This document shows, piece by piece, positions 6,845-14,321 of a DNA stretch of 14,412 nt. Source of the DNA: Candidatus Cloacimonadota bacterium (GTDB taxonomy: Bacteria; Cloacimonadota; Cloacimonadia; Cloacimonadales; TCS61); contig QMNP01000012.1 in the NCBI GenBank assembly GCA_003647825.1, positions 1 through 14,412 on the forward strand, in the 5' to 3' direction. Numbering within the stretch: the first letter of the stretch is position 1; each line of letters opens with the position of its first letter. Under the pieces are notes generated by a model. It was not told where the DNA came from. It did not search any database and was given only the letters and a program-made list of their open reading frames with translations. Made by a program: the position numbers and the translations under genes.

Positions 6845-7915
6845 ATGAGAGTAAAAATCTTAATCGGATTTTTGTTAATTACAGTTTTTGCTGTAAATTT
6901 GTTGGCTTCTTCACAAGATCTAACAGCTGAAGGAAAGAAAAACCTTCGAAGTGCTAATATGCACGTTAAAGGTGGCAGGTTTGAAAAAGCAATGCCATTC
7001 TATGAATTAGTTTTGGAAGAAAATCCAAATCATATTGAAGCAATGGAAAAAATTGCCGGTATTTTGTATGATCAAAATAAAGATTACAAACAAGCTGATC
7101 TTTATTACCAGAGAATTTTAAATGAAATCGATAATATCCTTGCTGAATATGATGAGTTACTGAAAACAGATAAAAAAGAAGCCAAGAAATTCTACAAAAA
7201 AAATATTAAAAAGCCGAATCTAAATGATGATAAAATTGCAAATTTACATAAACTACGCAGCAGCTGCTGGGTAAAGATGTTCAAAGAAGCACAAAATGAG
7301 ACTGATGATTCTATAGCTCTAGAAAAATTTCTTTATATTTATTCCATAGCTCCTGATAGTATTCAAACTGTAAAAATGCTCGCTTTCAAATACAGCAACT
7401 TGGGCGATCAGCCGAAAACGTTAGAATATCTAATTAAAGCAGCCGAAATGGATCCTGCAGATGATATGGCTAGAACTCAGATCGGTAATACCTATTTTGA
7501 TAATGAAAATTATGAAGATGCGGTTATCTGGTATCAAAGTGCAGCAGACGTTAATCCGGAAAATGTTGATAATTTCTTTAATATGGCTTTAGCTTATGAC
7601 AAATTAGAAAATGATGAAAAGACAATAGAGAATTTTGAAAAAGTCATAGAAATGGATCCAAGTAAATTGGACGCTATTATCAATTTGAGCAACAAATATG
7701 CAAAAACAGGTGATATCGATAAATCTTTGGAACTCTTAAAAAAAGCTATCGAGCTTGATCCAGAGAATGTTGATTTTATTTCTTTCATTTGCTGGAAGTT
7801 ATCTCAGGAAAAAAGATATGAAGAGCTTCTTACTTATGCAACAATGTGGAAAGAATTAGCACCAGATTCAGAAGACGCAAGTATGTTGATCAACTTGGCG
7901 AATCAAAAGAAATAG
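6845..7915 (+). CDS. Exported TPR-repeat protein
   Basis: With the ATG at 6845 the protein has 356 residues. It opens with a signal peptide (about 1-22, MRVKILIGFLLITVFAVNLLA). Tetratricopeptide repeats follow in two blocks. Two lie near 29-94 (GGRFEKAMPFYELVLEENPNH and the next unit). Four are consecutive near 174-308, with the hallmark spacing of A/G, Y/F and a closing DP (EMDPAD, DVNPEN, EMDPSK, ELDPEN). A charged Lys/Asp-rich linker of about 80 residues separates the blocks. Such proteins act as protein-binding scaffolds in the periplasm, but nothing identifies the partner. It stands 14 bases before tRNA-Leu, so read-through into the tRNA and trigger-factor genes is likely unless a promoter lies inside its 3' end. 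Earlier in-frame ATGs at 6827 and 6842 are less well served by the ribosome-binding site. Confidence 0.85.
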   Translation: MRVKILIGFLLITVFAVNLLASSQDLTAEGKKNLRSANMHVKGGRFEKAMPFYELVLEENPNHIEAMEKIAGILYDQNKDYKQADLYYQRILNEIDNILAEYDELLKTDKKEAKKFYKKNIKKPNLNDDKIANLHKLRSSCWVKMFKEAQNETDDSIALEKFLYIYSIAPDSIQTVKMLAFKYSNLGDQPKTLEYLIKAAEMDPADDMARTQIGNTYFDNENYEDAVIWYQSAADVNPENVDNFFNMALAYDKLENDEKTIENFEKVIEMDPSKLDAIINLSNKYAKTGDIDKSLELLKKAIELDPENVDFISFICWKLSQEKRYEELLTYATMWKELAPDSEDASMLINLANQKK

Positions 7916-7929
7916 ATTGTTAAATTAGT

Positions 7930-8016
7930 GCGAAAGTGGTGGAATTGGTAGACGCGCTGGATTTAGGATCCAGTGGGAGAGATCCTGTAGGGGTTCGAGT
8001 CCCCTCTTTCGCACCA
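7930..8016 (+). tRNA. tRNA-Leu (anticodon UAG)
   Basis: The 87-base gene folds as a class II tRNA. The acceptor stem is GCGAAAG with CTTTCGC, the D-loop region is GGAATTGGTAGAC, and the anticodon stem CTGGA/TCCAG closes the loop TTTAGGA with anticodon TAG. A long variable arm follows, then the T-arm AGGGG-TTCGAGT-CCCCT. Discriminator A and an encoded CCA end the gene. The long variable arm, discriminator A and anticodon all agree with leucine. It is wedged between the TPR gene (14 bases) and trigger factor (26 bases). Confidence 0.97.
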
Positions 8017-8042
8017 TATTTTTTGTATAAAAAGGAGAATTA

Positions 8043-9320
8043 GTGAAAGTCGAAATTAAAGATGTAAACCAGTGTGTAAAAGAGCTGGAGATTACAGTGG
8101 ATTCTGCAGAAGCTCTGCAGGAATATAATAAAGTACTGCGTTCATTCAAAAATTATGTGGTTATTCCTGGTTTTAGAAAAGGGAAAGCTCCATTGAGCAT
8201 GATTGAAAGGAACTATGCAGGACATGCAAAAGAAGAATTTATCAACCAGAAGATGGGAGAATATTATAAACAGGCTTTAACTGAAAAAGACATCTCCCCC
8301 ATATCTCAGGGTGAACCAATTAAAGTTGAATGGGATAAAGGTAATGACCTGGTTGCTGTTTTTAAATATGAACTGATGCCTCAGGTAAAAATAGATAAAT
8401 ATAAAGGTATTGAAGTTCCCTTTGAAGAAACTGTTTTCAAAGAAGAGATGGTTGACGCCACTTTAAATGATTACCGCAATAAAATGGCTACGGAAGAAAC
8501 ACCTGAAATAAGCCAGGAAGGTGATATTGTAAAAGCAACCGTTAAATTCCTGGACGATGACAAGAATGTAACGAAAGAAGTAGAAAGAACTTTTGAAATT
8601 GGCAAGAACTCATATTCAAAATCTTTCAACAATAAAGTTACAGATTTAAAAGTAGGTGATGAAGTTACTACAAAACTTTTTAATAAATCTCAACAATCTG
8701 AAGATGAAGAAATTACCTCAGATCTTAAAGATAGAGATTTTCTGGTGCAGATCAAAGAGATTAAACGAATGGTATTACCGGATTTGAATGATGATTTTGC
8801 CAGGGATCTGGAATATGACTCAATGAAAGATCTTCGTTCTAAAATTGCAGAAGAACTTAAGAAAAAATTAGATGCTGATAACAGAGAGCATCGCAAAACA
8901 GCAATTTTGGCAAAACTCATTGAATTAAATCCTTTTGATGTTCCTCCTTCCATGGTAAAAGGATATGCCGAAAATATGGCAAAACCTTATGCTGAACAAT
9001 ATAAAATGGAATTGGAAAAACTGGTTCCAATGTATATGCAGATGGCAGAATTCAATGTGAAAAATCACTTCTTGTTGGAAGAGCTGAAGAAACTGGAAAA
9101 GATCGAAGTCACAGATGAAGACAAAGAGAAGATCTTTGCCGAAGCAGCTGCAAACCTGAATATGGAAGTTGACAAGTACAAAGAGATGTATAAAAAGCAA
9201 TTGGAAAGTGAAGATTTCAAATATTCTGCAGAAGAGCGCAAAATAATGGAAATCCTGGAAAGTAATGTAAAGTTCGTACCCTTTCCAAAAGAAAAAAAAG
9301 AAAAAACTGAGGAGAAATAA
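8043..9320 (+). CDS. tig: Trigger factor, ribosome-associated chaperone
   Basis: The 425-residue protein has the standard three parts. The ribosome-binding domain (1 to about 115) carries the signature PGFRKGKAP at 42-50, equivalent to the ribosomal contact loop of E. coli trigger factor. A divergent FKBP-like domain spans about 158-240. The helical C-terminal arms follow (about 243-405), beginning LPDLNDDFARDL. It ends in a Lys/Glu-rich tail. It binds nascent chains at the ribosome exit tunnel and delays misfolding. The GTG start is supported by AAGGAG (8032-8037) five bases upstream and by the family's usual N-terminus (MKVEIKDVNQ). Its stop overlaps the clpP ATG by one base (TAATG). The gene order tig-clpP-clpX is widespread in bacteria. 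Confidence 0.97.
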   Translation: MKVEIKDVNQCVKELEITVDSAEALQEYNKVLRSFKNYVVIPGFRKGKAPLSMIERNYAGHAKEEFINQKMGEYYKQALTEKDISPISQGEPIKVEWDKGNDLVAVFKYELMPQVKIDKYKGIEVPFEETVFKEEMVDATLNDYRNKMATEETPEISQEGDIVKATVKFLDDDKNVTKEVERTFEIGKNSYSKSFNNKVTDLKVGDEVTTKLFNKSQQSEDEEITSDLKDRDFLVQIKEIKRMVLPDLNDDFARDLEYDSMKDLRSKIAEELKKKLDADNREHRKTAILAKLIELNPFDVPPSMVKGYAENMAKPYAEQYKMELEKLVPMYMQMAEFNVKNHFLLEELKKLEKIEVTDEDKEKIFAEAAANLNMEVDKYKEMYKKQLESEDFKYSAEERKIMEILESNVKFVPFPKEKKEKTEEK

Positions 9321-9934
9321 TGCCTTTAGTACCTATAGTTGTTGAACAGGAAGGTCAGGTAGAAAGAGCTTACGATATATATTCCAGGCTTCTTAAAGAT
9401 AGAATTATATTCCTGGGTTCACCAGTGGATGACAATGTTGCAAATGTAATTATCGCTCAACTTCTTCACCTGGAAGCAGATGATCCTGATAAAGATATTT
9501 ATATGTATATTAACAGTCCAGGGGGTGTTGTTACATCCGGCTTGGCTATTTACGATACAATGCAGTTCATTCGACCGGATGTTAGTACGATCTGTATTGG
9601 CCAGGCATCAAGTATGGCAGCCCTTCTGCTAACTGCGGGTCAAAAGGGAAAACGTTTGGGCTTACCAAATAGCAGAGTTATGATCCACCAGCCATTAGGA
9701 GGAGTAACAGGACAAGCATCTGATATCGAAATACAGGCAAATGAAATTTTGTATTTGAAAGAAAAACTGAATAAGATGCTGCATGAACATACAGGTCAAC
9801 CTTTGAAAACTATCCAGAAAGATACAGATAGAAATTTCTTTATGAGTGCAGAAGAAGCTTTGAAATATGGTCTAATCGATGAAGTGATAGTTTCTCGAAA
9901 AGAATCTTTGAACACTGAAAAAAATGGAGAATAA
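9320..9934 (+). CDS. clpP: ClpP protease subunit with Asn at the catalytic Asp position
   Basis: The 204-residue protein is a normal-length ClpP starting MPLVPIVVEQ...RAYDIYSRLLKDRIIFLG. The nucleophile is Ser98 in GQASSMA and the base is His123 in MIHQPLGG. The third triad residue should lie 49 positions after the His, as Asp in E. coli (DTERD). Here the aligned segment reads DTDRN, giving Asn172. The codon is AAT, one base from GAT. All other conserved parts (NSPGG oxyanion region, DIEIQANEIL, HTGQPL, SAEEALKYGLIDEV) look intact, so this is not a decayed gene. GAGGAG (9309-9314) serves the ATG. It forms the proteolytic chamber for the ClpX ATPase encoded next. Activity may depend on conformational control or on a second ClpP elsewhere. 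Confidence 0.96.
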   Translation: MPLVPIVVEQEGQVERAYDIYSRLLKDRIIFLGSPVDDNVANVIIAQLLHLEADDPDKDIYMYINSPGGVVTSGLAIYDTMQFIRPDVSTICIGQASSMAALLLTAGQKGKRLGLPNSRVMIHQPLGGVTGQASDIEIQANEILYLKEKLNKMLHEHTGQPLKTIQKDTDRNFFMSAEEALKYGLIDEVIVSRKESLNTEKNGE

Positions 9935-9936
9935 TT

Positions 9937-11172
9937 TTGGATAATAAAAATTTACATCATTGTTCATTTTGCGGAAGAAGCGAAACTGAAACAAGTTTCC
10001 TGATCAAAGGGATCAGCGGAAACATTTGTGATGAATGTACTGCAATGTGTTCTACTATTATTGCAGCAGATCATCAAAAACATGAATTTGAGAATTTTGT
10101 GCTGCCAAAACCTAAAGAGATACATCAGCTGCTTAATCAATATGTAATTGGACAGGAGAAGGCTAAACAGATAATCTCTGTTGCTGTTTATAACCATTAC
10201 AAACGTATTTTCCGTCAAAAACCAAATGATGAGATAGATATCGAGAAAAGCAATATCCTGATGATCGGGCCTACCGGATCCGGTAAAACATTGATTGCAC
10301 AATCTCTGGCCAAACTACTTAAAGTACCATTTGCAATTGCAGATGCTACAACCTTAACAGAAGCCGGATATGTGGGTGAAGATGTAGAGAACATCCTGGT
10401 TCGTCTTTTGCAGAACGCCAATTACGACATTGAAAAAGCTGAGAAGGGAATCATCTATATCGATGAATTAGATAAAATCGCCAGGAAATCCGAAACTCCT
10501 TCCATAACTAGAGATGTATCGGGAGAAGGTGTGCAGCAGGCTCTATTAAAAATATTGGAAGGTGCTAAAGTAAATGTACCGCCTAAAGGCGGTCGTAAAC
10601 ATCCGCAGCAGGAATTTATTGAAATGGATACCAGGAATATACTTTTCGTAGCCGGAGGAGCATTTTTCGGTCTTGAGAAGATAATTCAGAAACGACTTAG
10701 AAAGAAGACTGTGGGATTTGATGCGGATATTAAAGCAACTCTAGACACAGATACTGATTTTTTCAGTAAAGTAATACCAGATGATCTGGTAAAATATGGA
10801 CTAATTCCAGAACTTGTAGGAAGGATTCCTGTTGTAAGTTCTTTACACGAACTTGATGAGGAAGCATTGATCGCTATTTTAACGAAACCTAAAAATGCAA
10901 TTTGTAAGCAATACCAGAAACTGTTTGAAATTGAAGATGTAAAGCTTGAGTTTAAGCTTGATGCTTTGCGGGAAATTGCTCATATAGCAATTAAACAGAA
11001 AATTGGTGCTAGAGGTTTACGGGCTATCATGGAAAAATTCATGATAGAAATTATGTATGAGATCCCGGATATGGATAATTTGAAAGAGTGTCTTATTTCG
11101 AAAGAAGTGGTTTTAGGAAACAGTGAACCCATCTTTTCCTTCGAAAAAAGTAAAGAAACGAAAACAGCATAA
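9937..11172 (+). CDS. clpX: ClpX ATPase, substrate-recognition unit of ClpXP
   Basis: The 411-residue protein begins at TTG with GGAGA (9926-9930) six bases upstream. The resulting N-terminus holds the complete zinc-binding domain (Cys9, Cys12, Cys31, Cys34), so this start is needed. The AAA+ core shows Walker A GPTGSGKT (111-118), pore loop 1 GYVGED (144-149), Walker B IIYIDELDK (172-180), pore loop 2 RDVSGEGVQQ (192-201) and sensor 2 GARGLR (357-362). The ClpP-docking tripeptide reads VGF (259-261) instead of the usual IGF, a conservative change. It unfolds tagged substrates and feeds them to ClpP, encoded two bases upstream. The gene ends the cluster and is followed by a strong terminator. 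Confidence 0.97.
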   Translation: MDNKNLHHCSFCGRSETETSFLIKGISGNICDECTAMCSTIIAADHQKHEFENFVLPKPKEIHQLLNQYVIGQEKAKQIISVAVYNHYKRIFRQKPNDEIDIEKSNILMIGPTGSGKTLIAQSLAKLLKVPFAIADATTLTEAGYVGEDVENILVRLLQNANYDIEKAEKGIIYIDELDKIARKSETPSITRDVSGEGVQQALLKILEGAKVNVPPKGGRKHPQQEFIEMDTRNILFVAGGAFFGLEKIIQKRLRKKTVGFDADIKATLDTDTDFFSKVIPDDLVKYGLIPELVGRIPVVSSLHELDEEALIAILTKPKNAICKQYQKLFEIEDVKLEFKLDALREIAHIAIKQKIGARGLRAIMEKFMIEIMYEIPDMDNLKECLISKEVVLGNSEPIFSFEKSKETKTA

Positions 11173-11180
11173 AACTATAG

Positions 11181-11224
11181 TAACAAAAAAAGCAGCTTGC
11201 AATTGCAGGCTGTTTTTTTTGTTA
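11181..11224. terminator. Bidirectional terminator between clpX and the receiver gene
   Basis: The arms at 11181-11200 and 11205-11224 pair over 20 positions (two G-U pairs, no mismatch) around the loop AATT. The GC-rich core is CAGCTTGC/GCAGGCTG. Eight T follow the core on the plus strand and seven on the minus strand, so it should stop transcripts from both convergent units: clpX from the left and the receiver gene, whose stop is at 11233-11235, from the right. Confidence 0.9.
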
Positions 11225-11232
11225 TATATGAT

Positions 11233-11592
11233 TTATTTAAGTGCCTTTTTCACAACATCAATAAGGTCGTTATCGAAAATTGGTTTTACCATGTATGCAA
11301 CGGGATTGGTTTCCATAGCTCTATCTACTGTTGATTTCTCTGTATAAGCTGTTAAATATATGATCGGGATATTATTTTTTTTCTGAATTTCTTTAGTTAA
11401 ATCAATTCCATCAATTTTCCCATGAATTTTAATGTCCATTAGAATAATGTCAGGTTTATTTTGTTCGATCTTCTTAATGGCTTCTGTTCCAGAATCAACA
11501 ATAGATTCAACGCTGTAACCTTCACTTTCCATGATCATCTTCAAATCTTGAGCAAATATTTGTTCATCTTCAACGATTAAAATTTTCTTCAT
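11233..11592 (-). CDS. Stand-alone CheY-like response regulator receiver
   Basis: The 119-residue protein is a single receiver domain with no output domain. The acidic pair is Glu8/Asp9, the phosphoacceptor Asp53 lies in ILMDIKIHGKIDGI, the switch residue is Thr81 and Lys103 lies in YMVKP. The insertion HGKIDGIDL after the phosphorylation site is typical of receivers served by soluble or PAS-containing hybrid kinases, and no such kinase lies in the window. I start at ATG 11592 (MKKILIVEDE), which gives the usual receiver N-terminus with a weak GGAAG before it. A GTG at 11622 would add ten residues (MKNKFFTEVK) with no ribosome-binding site. Such proteins pass phosphate on or act by protein contact. 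Its partner cannot be named from here. Confidence 0.9.
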   Translation of the reverse strand: MKKILIVEDEQIFAQDLKMIMESEGYSVESIVDSGTEAIKKIEQNKPDIILMDIKIHGKIDGIDLTKEIQKKNNIPIIYLTAYTEKSTVDRAMETNPVAYMVKPIFDNDLIDVVKKALK

Positions 11593-11640
11593 TTTTACTT
11601 CCGTAAAAAATTTATTTTTCACATTTGCAACACAGCCTAC

Positions 11641-11667
11641 TAATTATTGTATATACTTATTTGTCAA
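11641..11667 (-). promoter_or_regulatory. Weak sigma70-type promoter candidate for the receiver gene
   Basis: On the minus strand TTGACA (11667-11662) is followed after 15 bases by TAATTA (11646-11641). The spacing is short. Transcription would begin near 11634, about 40 bases before the ATG at 11592. Confidence 0.3.
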
Positions 11668-11683
11668 ATAATTAATTGAATAT

Positions 11684-11749
11684 ACGAATCCCTGAAAAAA
11701 ATAAGAATTCGTGATTTAATTGATTTAAAATTATTACTTAGTCAATTAA
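11684..11749. repeat. Two inverted repeats between small ORF and receiver gene
   Basis: ACGAATCC/GAATTCGT (11684-11691/11705-11712, one G-U pair) and TTAATTGA/TCAATTAA (11716-11723/11742-11749) lie just after the small minus-strand ORF. Neither is followed by a proper T-run, so they are at best weak terminators or processing sites. Confidence 0.3.
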
Positions 11750-11921
11750 GATGGCAATAAAGAAATTTTAATGGTTCTTTAGAATGAAGTGCTTTGAGCA
11801 TAAGAAGTCTTTGTGAATCATTTAGAGAATTCAACTTCTTCATTCTACATCTTTCAAAATAACTTTTGAAAATCTTTTCATTAAACTCATTCATCTCATC
11901 ATTTTGTCTTTTGTTTTTCAT
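11742..11921 (-). CDS. Possible small hypothetical protein (59 residues)
   Basis: The ORF reads MKNKRQNDEMNEFNEKIFKS... and ends KEPLKFLYCHLN. It is strongly charged and predicted helical, with no signal peptide or membrane segment, and I recognise no family. Support for a real gene is the Shine-Dalgarno-like AAGGTGAG (11934-11927) at proper distance from ATG 11921, and its place 21 bases after the stop of the secreted beta-helix gene on the same strand. A GTG at 11930 in the same frame would add MSI but overlaps the Shine-Dalgarno. Its composition is not unlike that of chance AT-rich ORFs, so it may not be translated. Confidence 0.45.
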   Translation of the reverse strand: MKNKRQNDEMNEFNEKIFKSYFERCRMKKLNSLNDSQRLLMLKALHSKEPLKFLYCHLN

Positions 11922-11942
11922 AATACTCACCTTAGAAAATTA

Positions 11943-13754
11943 TTATTTCAGCAAGATCATTTTTCTGGTCTGGTTAAATTTATCAGCTTTCAGTTTATAT
12001 AAATAAACTCCGGAAGCAATCTGCTTTCCAGCTACATCTCTGCCATCCCATAACACGCTATTCATTGTTTCTGCTTCAATGGAGCCAGAGAAAAGGTTAT
12101 TTACCTTTCTTCCAGTTACATCATATACTGTTAATTCACAATGTACAGAAACCGGTAAACTAAAATTAATTACTGTGCTTGGGTTAAAAGGATTTGGATA
12201 GTTTTGTTGTAATCCGAAATTATCGGGATCTACAGGAAGGTTATTCCCATCTCCATCAATTGGAACTGTTAAACATATAGGTCCAAATAAAGCTGATTCC
12301 CCTGAAAAACATATACTTTCCAGCCAGTACCAGTAAGAAGATCCCATATCTACAACATAAGGATCTTGGAACATGTATTCTGTTTCGATAGTTGTTGTAC
12401 CAGCTCCATCTATGAGATCACCATTTTGGGTTGTTGAATTGGTGAAGTCTGTCGATGATGATCTATAGATATTCCAGCCTAGATTATTGCTTTCCGACTG
12501 AGTTGTCCAACTGATCTGTGATGATGAATTTGTATAAGCTGCCGTAAAGGAGGAAAGTGTTACTGGAAGGGGAGCATCATCAGTAGCTTCAAATGAACCA
12601 ATATCGGGTGATTCATCACGAGCAAAACCACGTTGGTCTATAAAAAGTTCACATTCTACAGAACCTGCATCAAGAGCAGGACTTGCCTCATCTATTTCAT
12701 GTGTCCTTGTGCCATTTATAGAATTATTCTCTAATAACTCACCAAGTAATGGATCAACAGAATTAAGGTCTTCCCTTTCACCACCTAATGGCAGTGATTC
12801 ATCACTGCAAATCGTAGAGCAGCGACTGAAAGTAAAATCACCTTCACCATAAATATCATAGTTAAGATTTCCATTTGAAAGGATACAATTAGTAATACAT
12901 AAGTCTAATGATCCTGCATTATTTAAATATAAGCCTTTACCTTCGACACCCTCTTCAACAAAACATTCATTATCGGCAATTGTGCAGTTTATTATATCTG
13001 CATCTATGGATCCCGTTCTTCGAATTGTGCGTAAATATATTGCCACTCCCTGTGTGTCCTGAACCAATGCGGCACAATTACCAGAGATAGTTGTATTTAA
13101 AATATCTAAATTTAAAGAACAACCAGAATTAGCTACCATATAGATGCCGGCTCCTTGAGAATTATCATTTCCTTCACGTTCTACAATAGAATTAGAAGAA
13201 ATTTCGCATCTATCAACTGTGAGGTTATTTTCTGAATAGATCCCGGCACCAAATTGTATTACCGAATTATTTTGGATTACACAATCTAACAAAGTTAAGT
13301 TACCATAATTTAATATACCACCGCCACATTCATACATGTCATTAAGCATCCCATTTTGGATAGTTAGCTTCTTGATGGTTACTACTTCTTCCGAATTATC
13401 TTCTGAACCGATCTGAAATATTCTATTAGAAGCAGGTCCTTCTGCTACCGGTTGAATAAACGTGCTGGAAGCTAGAACACCAGATATAGTTAGATCCATG
13501 AAGTTTCTATTAATTAAAATATCATCATTGTTCAGTACAAAAACATCATCCGATAGATAGACCGTAATAGATTCAGTGGTTGGATTCTCAACATGATCAA
13601 TTGCAAATTGTATATCATTCCAGGCAGTATCCCAGCTTAGTCCGTTTGTATTGTCTCCATTTGGAGAAACATAATATTCTGTAGCGGGGAGTATTGAATT
13701 AGTAAGAAATAAAATTATTACAAACGCATATTTTAAAATAGTATTTCTATTCAT
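11943..13754 (-). CDS. Secreted right-handed beta-helix protein with C-terminal sorting domain
   Basis: The 603-residue protein has a signal peptide (1 to about 24, FVIILFLTNSILPA). The opening YYVSPNGDNTNGLSWDTAW is typical of secreted parallel beta-helix proteins. Beta-helix coils rich in Asn, Gly and Cys span about 60-335 (for example GGGILNYGNLTLLDCVIQNN). A closing motif ASPALDAG...FIDQRGFARDESPDIGSFE (357-389) matches the choice-of-anchor Q type. A fibronectin-like region follows (about 396-497). The tail (514-603) has NYPNPFNPSTVINFSLP, VYDVTGRKV, WDGRD, ASGVYLYKLKA and RKMILLK, a FlgD-like/type IX-style sorting domain. It is therefore probably exported and surface-attached or released; the substrate is unknown. 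The start at 13754 is set by the strong AAGGAGGAG site. An in-frame ATG at 13796 is rejected. A sigma54-like promoter lies upstream. Confidence 0.88.
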   Translation of the reverse strand: MNRNTILKYAFVIILFLTNSILPATEYYVSPNGDNTNGLSWDTAWNDIQFAIDHVENPTTESITVYLSDDVFVLNNDDILINRNFMDLTISGVLASSTFIQPVAEGPASNRIFQIGSEDNSEEVVTIKKLTIQNGMLNDMYECGGGILNYGNLTLLDCVIQNNSVIQFGAGIYSENNLTVDRCEISSNSIVEREGNDNSQGAGIYMVANSGCSLNLDILNTTISGNCAALVQDTQGVAIYLRTIRRTGSIDADIINCTIADNECFVEEGVEGKGLYLNNAGSLDLCITNCILSNGNLNYDIYGEGDFTFSRCSTICSDESLPLGGEREDLNSVDPLLGELLENNSINGTRTHEIDEASPALDAGSVECELFIDQRGFARDESPDIGSFEATDDAPLPVTLSSFTAAYTNSSSQISWTTQSESNNLGWNIYRSSSTDFTNSTTQNGDLIDGAGTTTIETEYMFQDPYVVDMGSSYWYWLESICFSGESALFGPICLTVPIDGDGNNLPVDPDNFGLQQNYPNPFNPSTVINFSLPVSVHCELTVYDVTGRKVNNLFSGSIEAETMNSVLWDGRDVAGKQIASGVYLYKLKADKFNQTRKMILLK

Positions 13755-13760
13755 TATAAT

Positions 13761-13769
13761 CTCCTCCTT
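13761..13769 (-). promoter_or_regulatory. Ribosome-binding site that decides the secreted-protein start
   Basis: AAGGAGGAG on the minus strand lies six bases before ATG 13754. This start gives a clean signal peptide. The longer in-frame ORF from 13796 would place this site inside the coding region and put 14 charged residues before the signal peptide. Confidence 0.8.
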
Positions 13770-13808
13770 CATTTCATCTTCAACATTTAAATTCATATCG
13801 TAATAAAA

Positions 13809-13824
13809 TGCATTTGTTATGCCA
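13809..13824 (-). promoter_or_regulatory. Sigma54 (-24/-12) promoter candidate
   Basis: On the minus strand TGGCATA-ACAA-ATGCA matches TGGCACG-N4-TTGCW at five of seven and four of five positions. The GG-to-GC spacing is exact (G to G 12 bases). The predicted start is near 13798, giving a 44-base leader before ATG 13754. That leader agrees with rejecting the upstream ATG at 13796. Confidence 0.55.
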
Positions 13825-14053
13825 TTAGAGATGAACGTTGCTTAAAGCTAACTAACTGCAATTGTTTTAAGAAGATAAGGTAATAAGGATAAAGAGTAAT
13901 GGAACTAAGAAATTTATGTTTGAATAATATTGGTACATATATGACCCATGAGCTGGGGCAGAATTGGGACAAATTTCTTTAGGGTTAGAATCTCTACCAA
14001 AAAAAACCGAATCAAGTTACGTTCTACCCAGGATTTTTTACTAATCTCACAGA

Positions 14054-14083
14054 TTTAACTCAATAGCGAAGCGTTGAGTTAAA
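14054..14083. repeat. Perfect 10-base inverted repeat
   Basis: TTTAACTCAA (14054-14063) and TTGAGTTAAA (14074-14083) pair perfectly around a 10-base loop. There is no T-run after either arm beyond the A/T ends, so a terminator is unlikely. Confidence 0.6.
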
Positions 14084-14102
14084 AATGAGAGACTGGTGTT
14101 AC

Positions 14103-14151
14103 CTTTCCGAAATCTCTTTCGAAGAGAAACTCAAAGATAGGTTTCGGAAAG
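14103..14151. repeat. Nested inverted repeats
   Basis: The outer arms CTTTCCGAAA (14103-14112) and TTTCGGAAAG (14142-14151) pair over ten bases. Inside, TCTCTT (14113-14118) and AAGAGA (14122-14127) form a hairpin with loop TCG directly against the outer stem. It resembles a small structured intergenic repeat. Confidence 0.6.
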
Positions 14152-14321
14152 TTTATTTCGTATCCTTCTTAATTCCACTGTCATTTAAATTCCGTGAAGA
14201 TCGTTTTATTTATTCAGCAAGAAGATTTCTATTCATTTTGCTAAACAAAGCTGACTCACAAAAGTTGGCTTCCTGAAGTCAAGTTCGAGAATTCTATTTC
14301 ATACATACCCCCTTTTTTTCA

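Larger units (their letters stand above)
13825..14321. other. Intergenic region without a recognisable gene
   Basis: Nearly 500 bases in which I find no credible gene. A 63-codon plus-strand frame (14085-14276) has no ribosome-binding site and runs through palindromes. Visible structures are the two inverted repeats listed separately and a weaker one, AAGCTGAC/GTTGGCTT (14248-14255/14264-14271), with two G-U pairs. That weaker hairpin could act as a poor terminator for the minus-strand gene at the right edge. Confidence 0.5.

Noticed and set aside
11593..11622. GTG start extending the receiver protein by ten residues
   Set aside because: No ribosome-binding site precedes it, and receivers normally begin right at the first beta-strand, as from ATG 11592.
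13755..13796. Upstream ATG extending the secreted protein by 14 residues
   Set aside because: It has no ribosome-binding site, adds a charged stretch before the signal peptide and overlaps the strong site at 13761-13769. The predicted sigma54 start is practically at this ATG.
14085..14276. 63-codon plus-strand frame in the right intergenic region
   Set aside because: It has no ribosome-binding site, it crosses the nested palindromes at 14103-14151, and its composition does not resemble the real genes.
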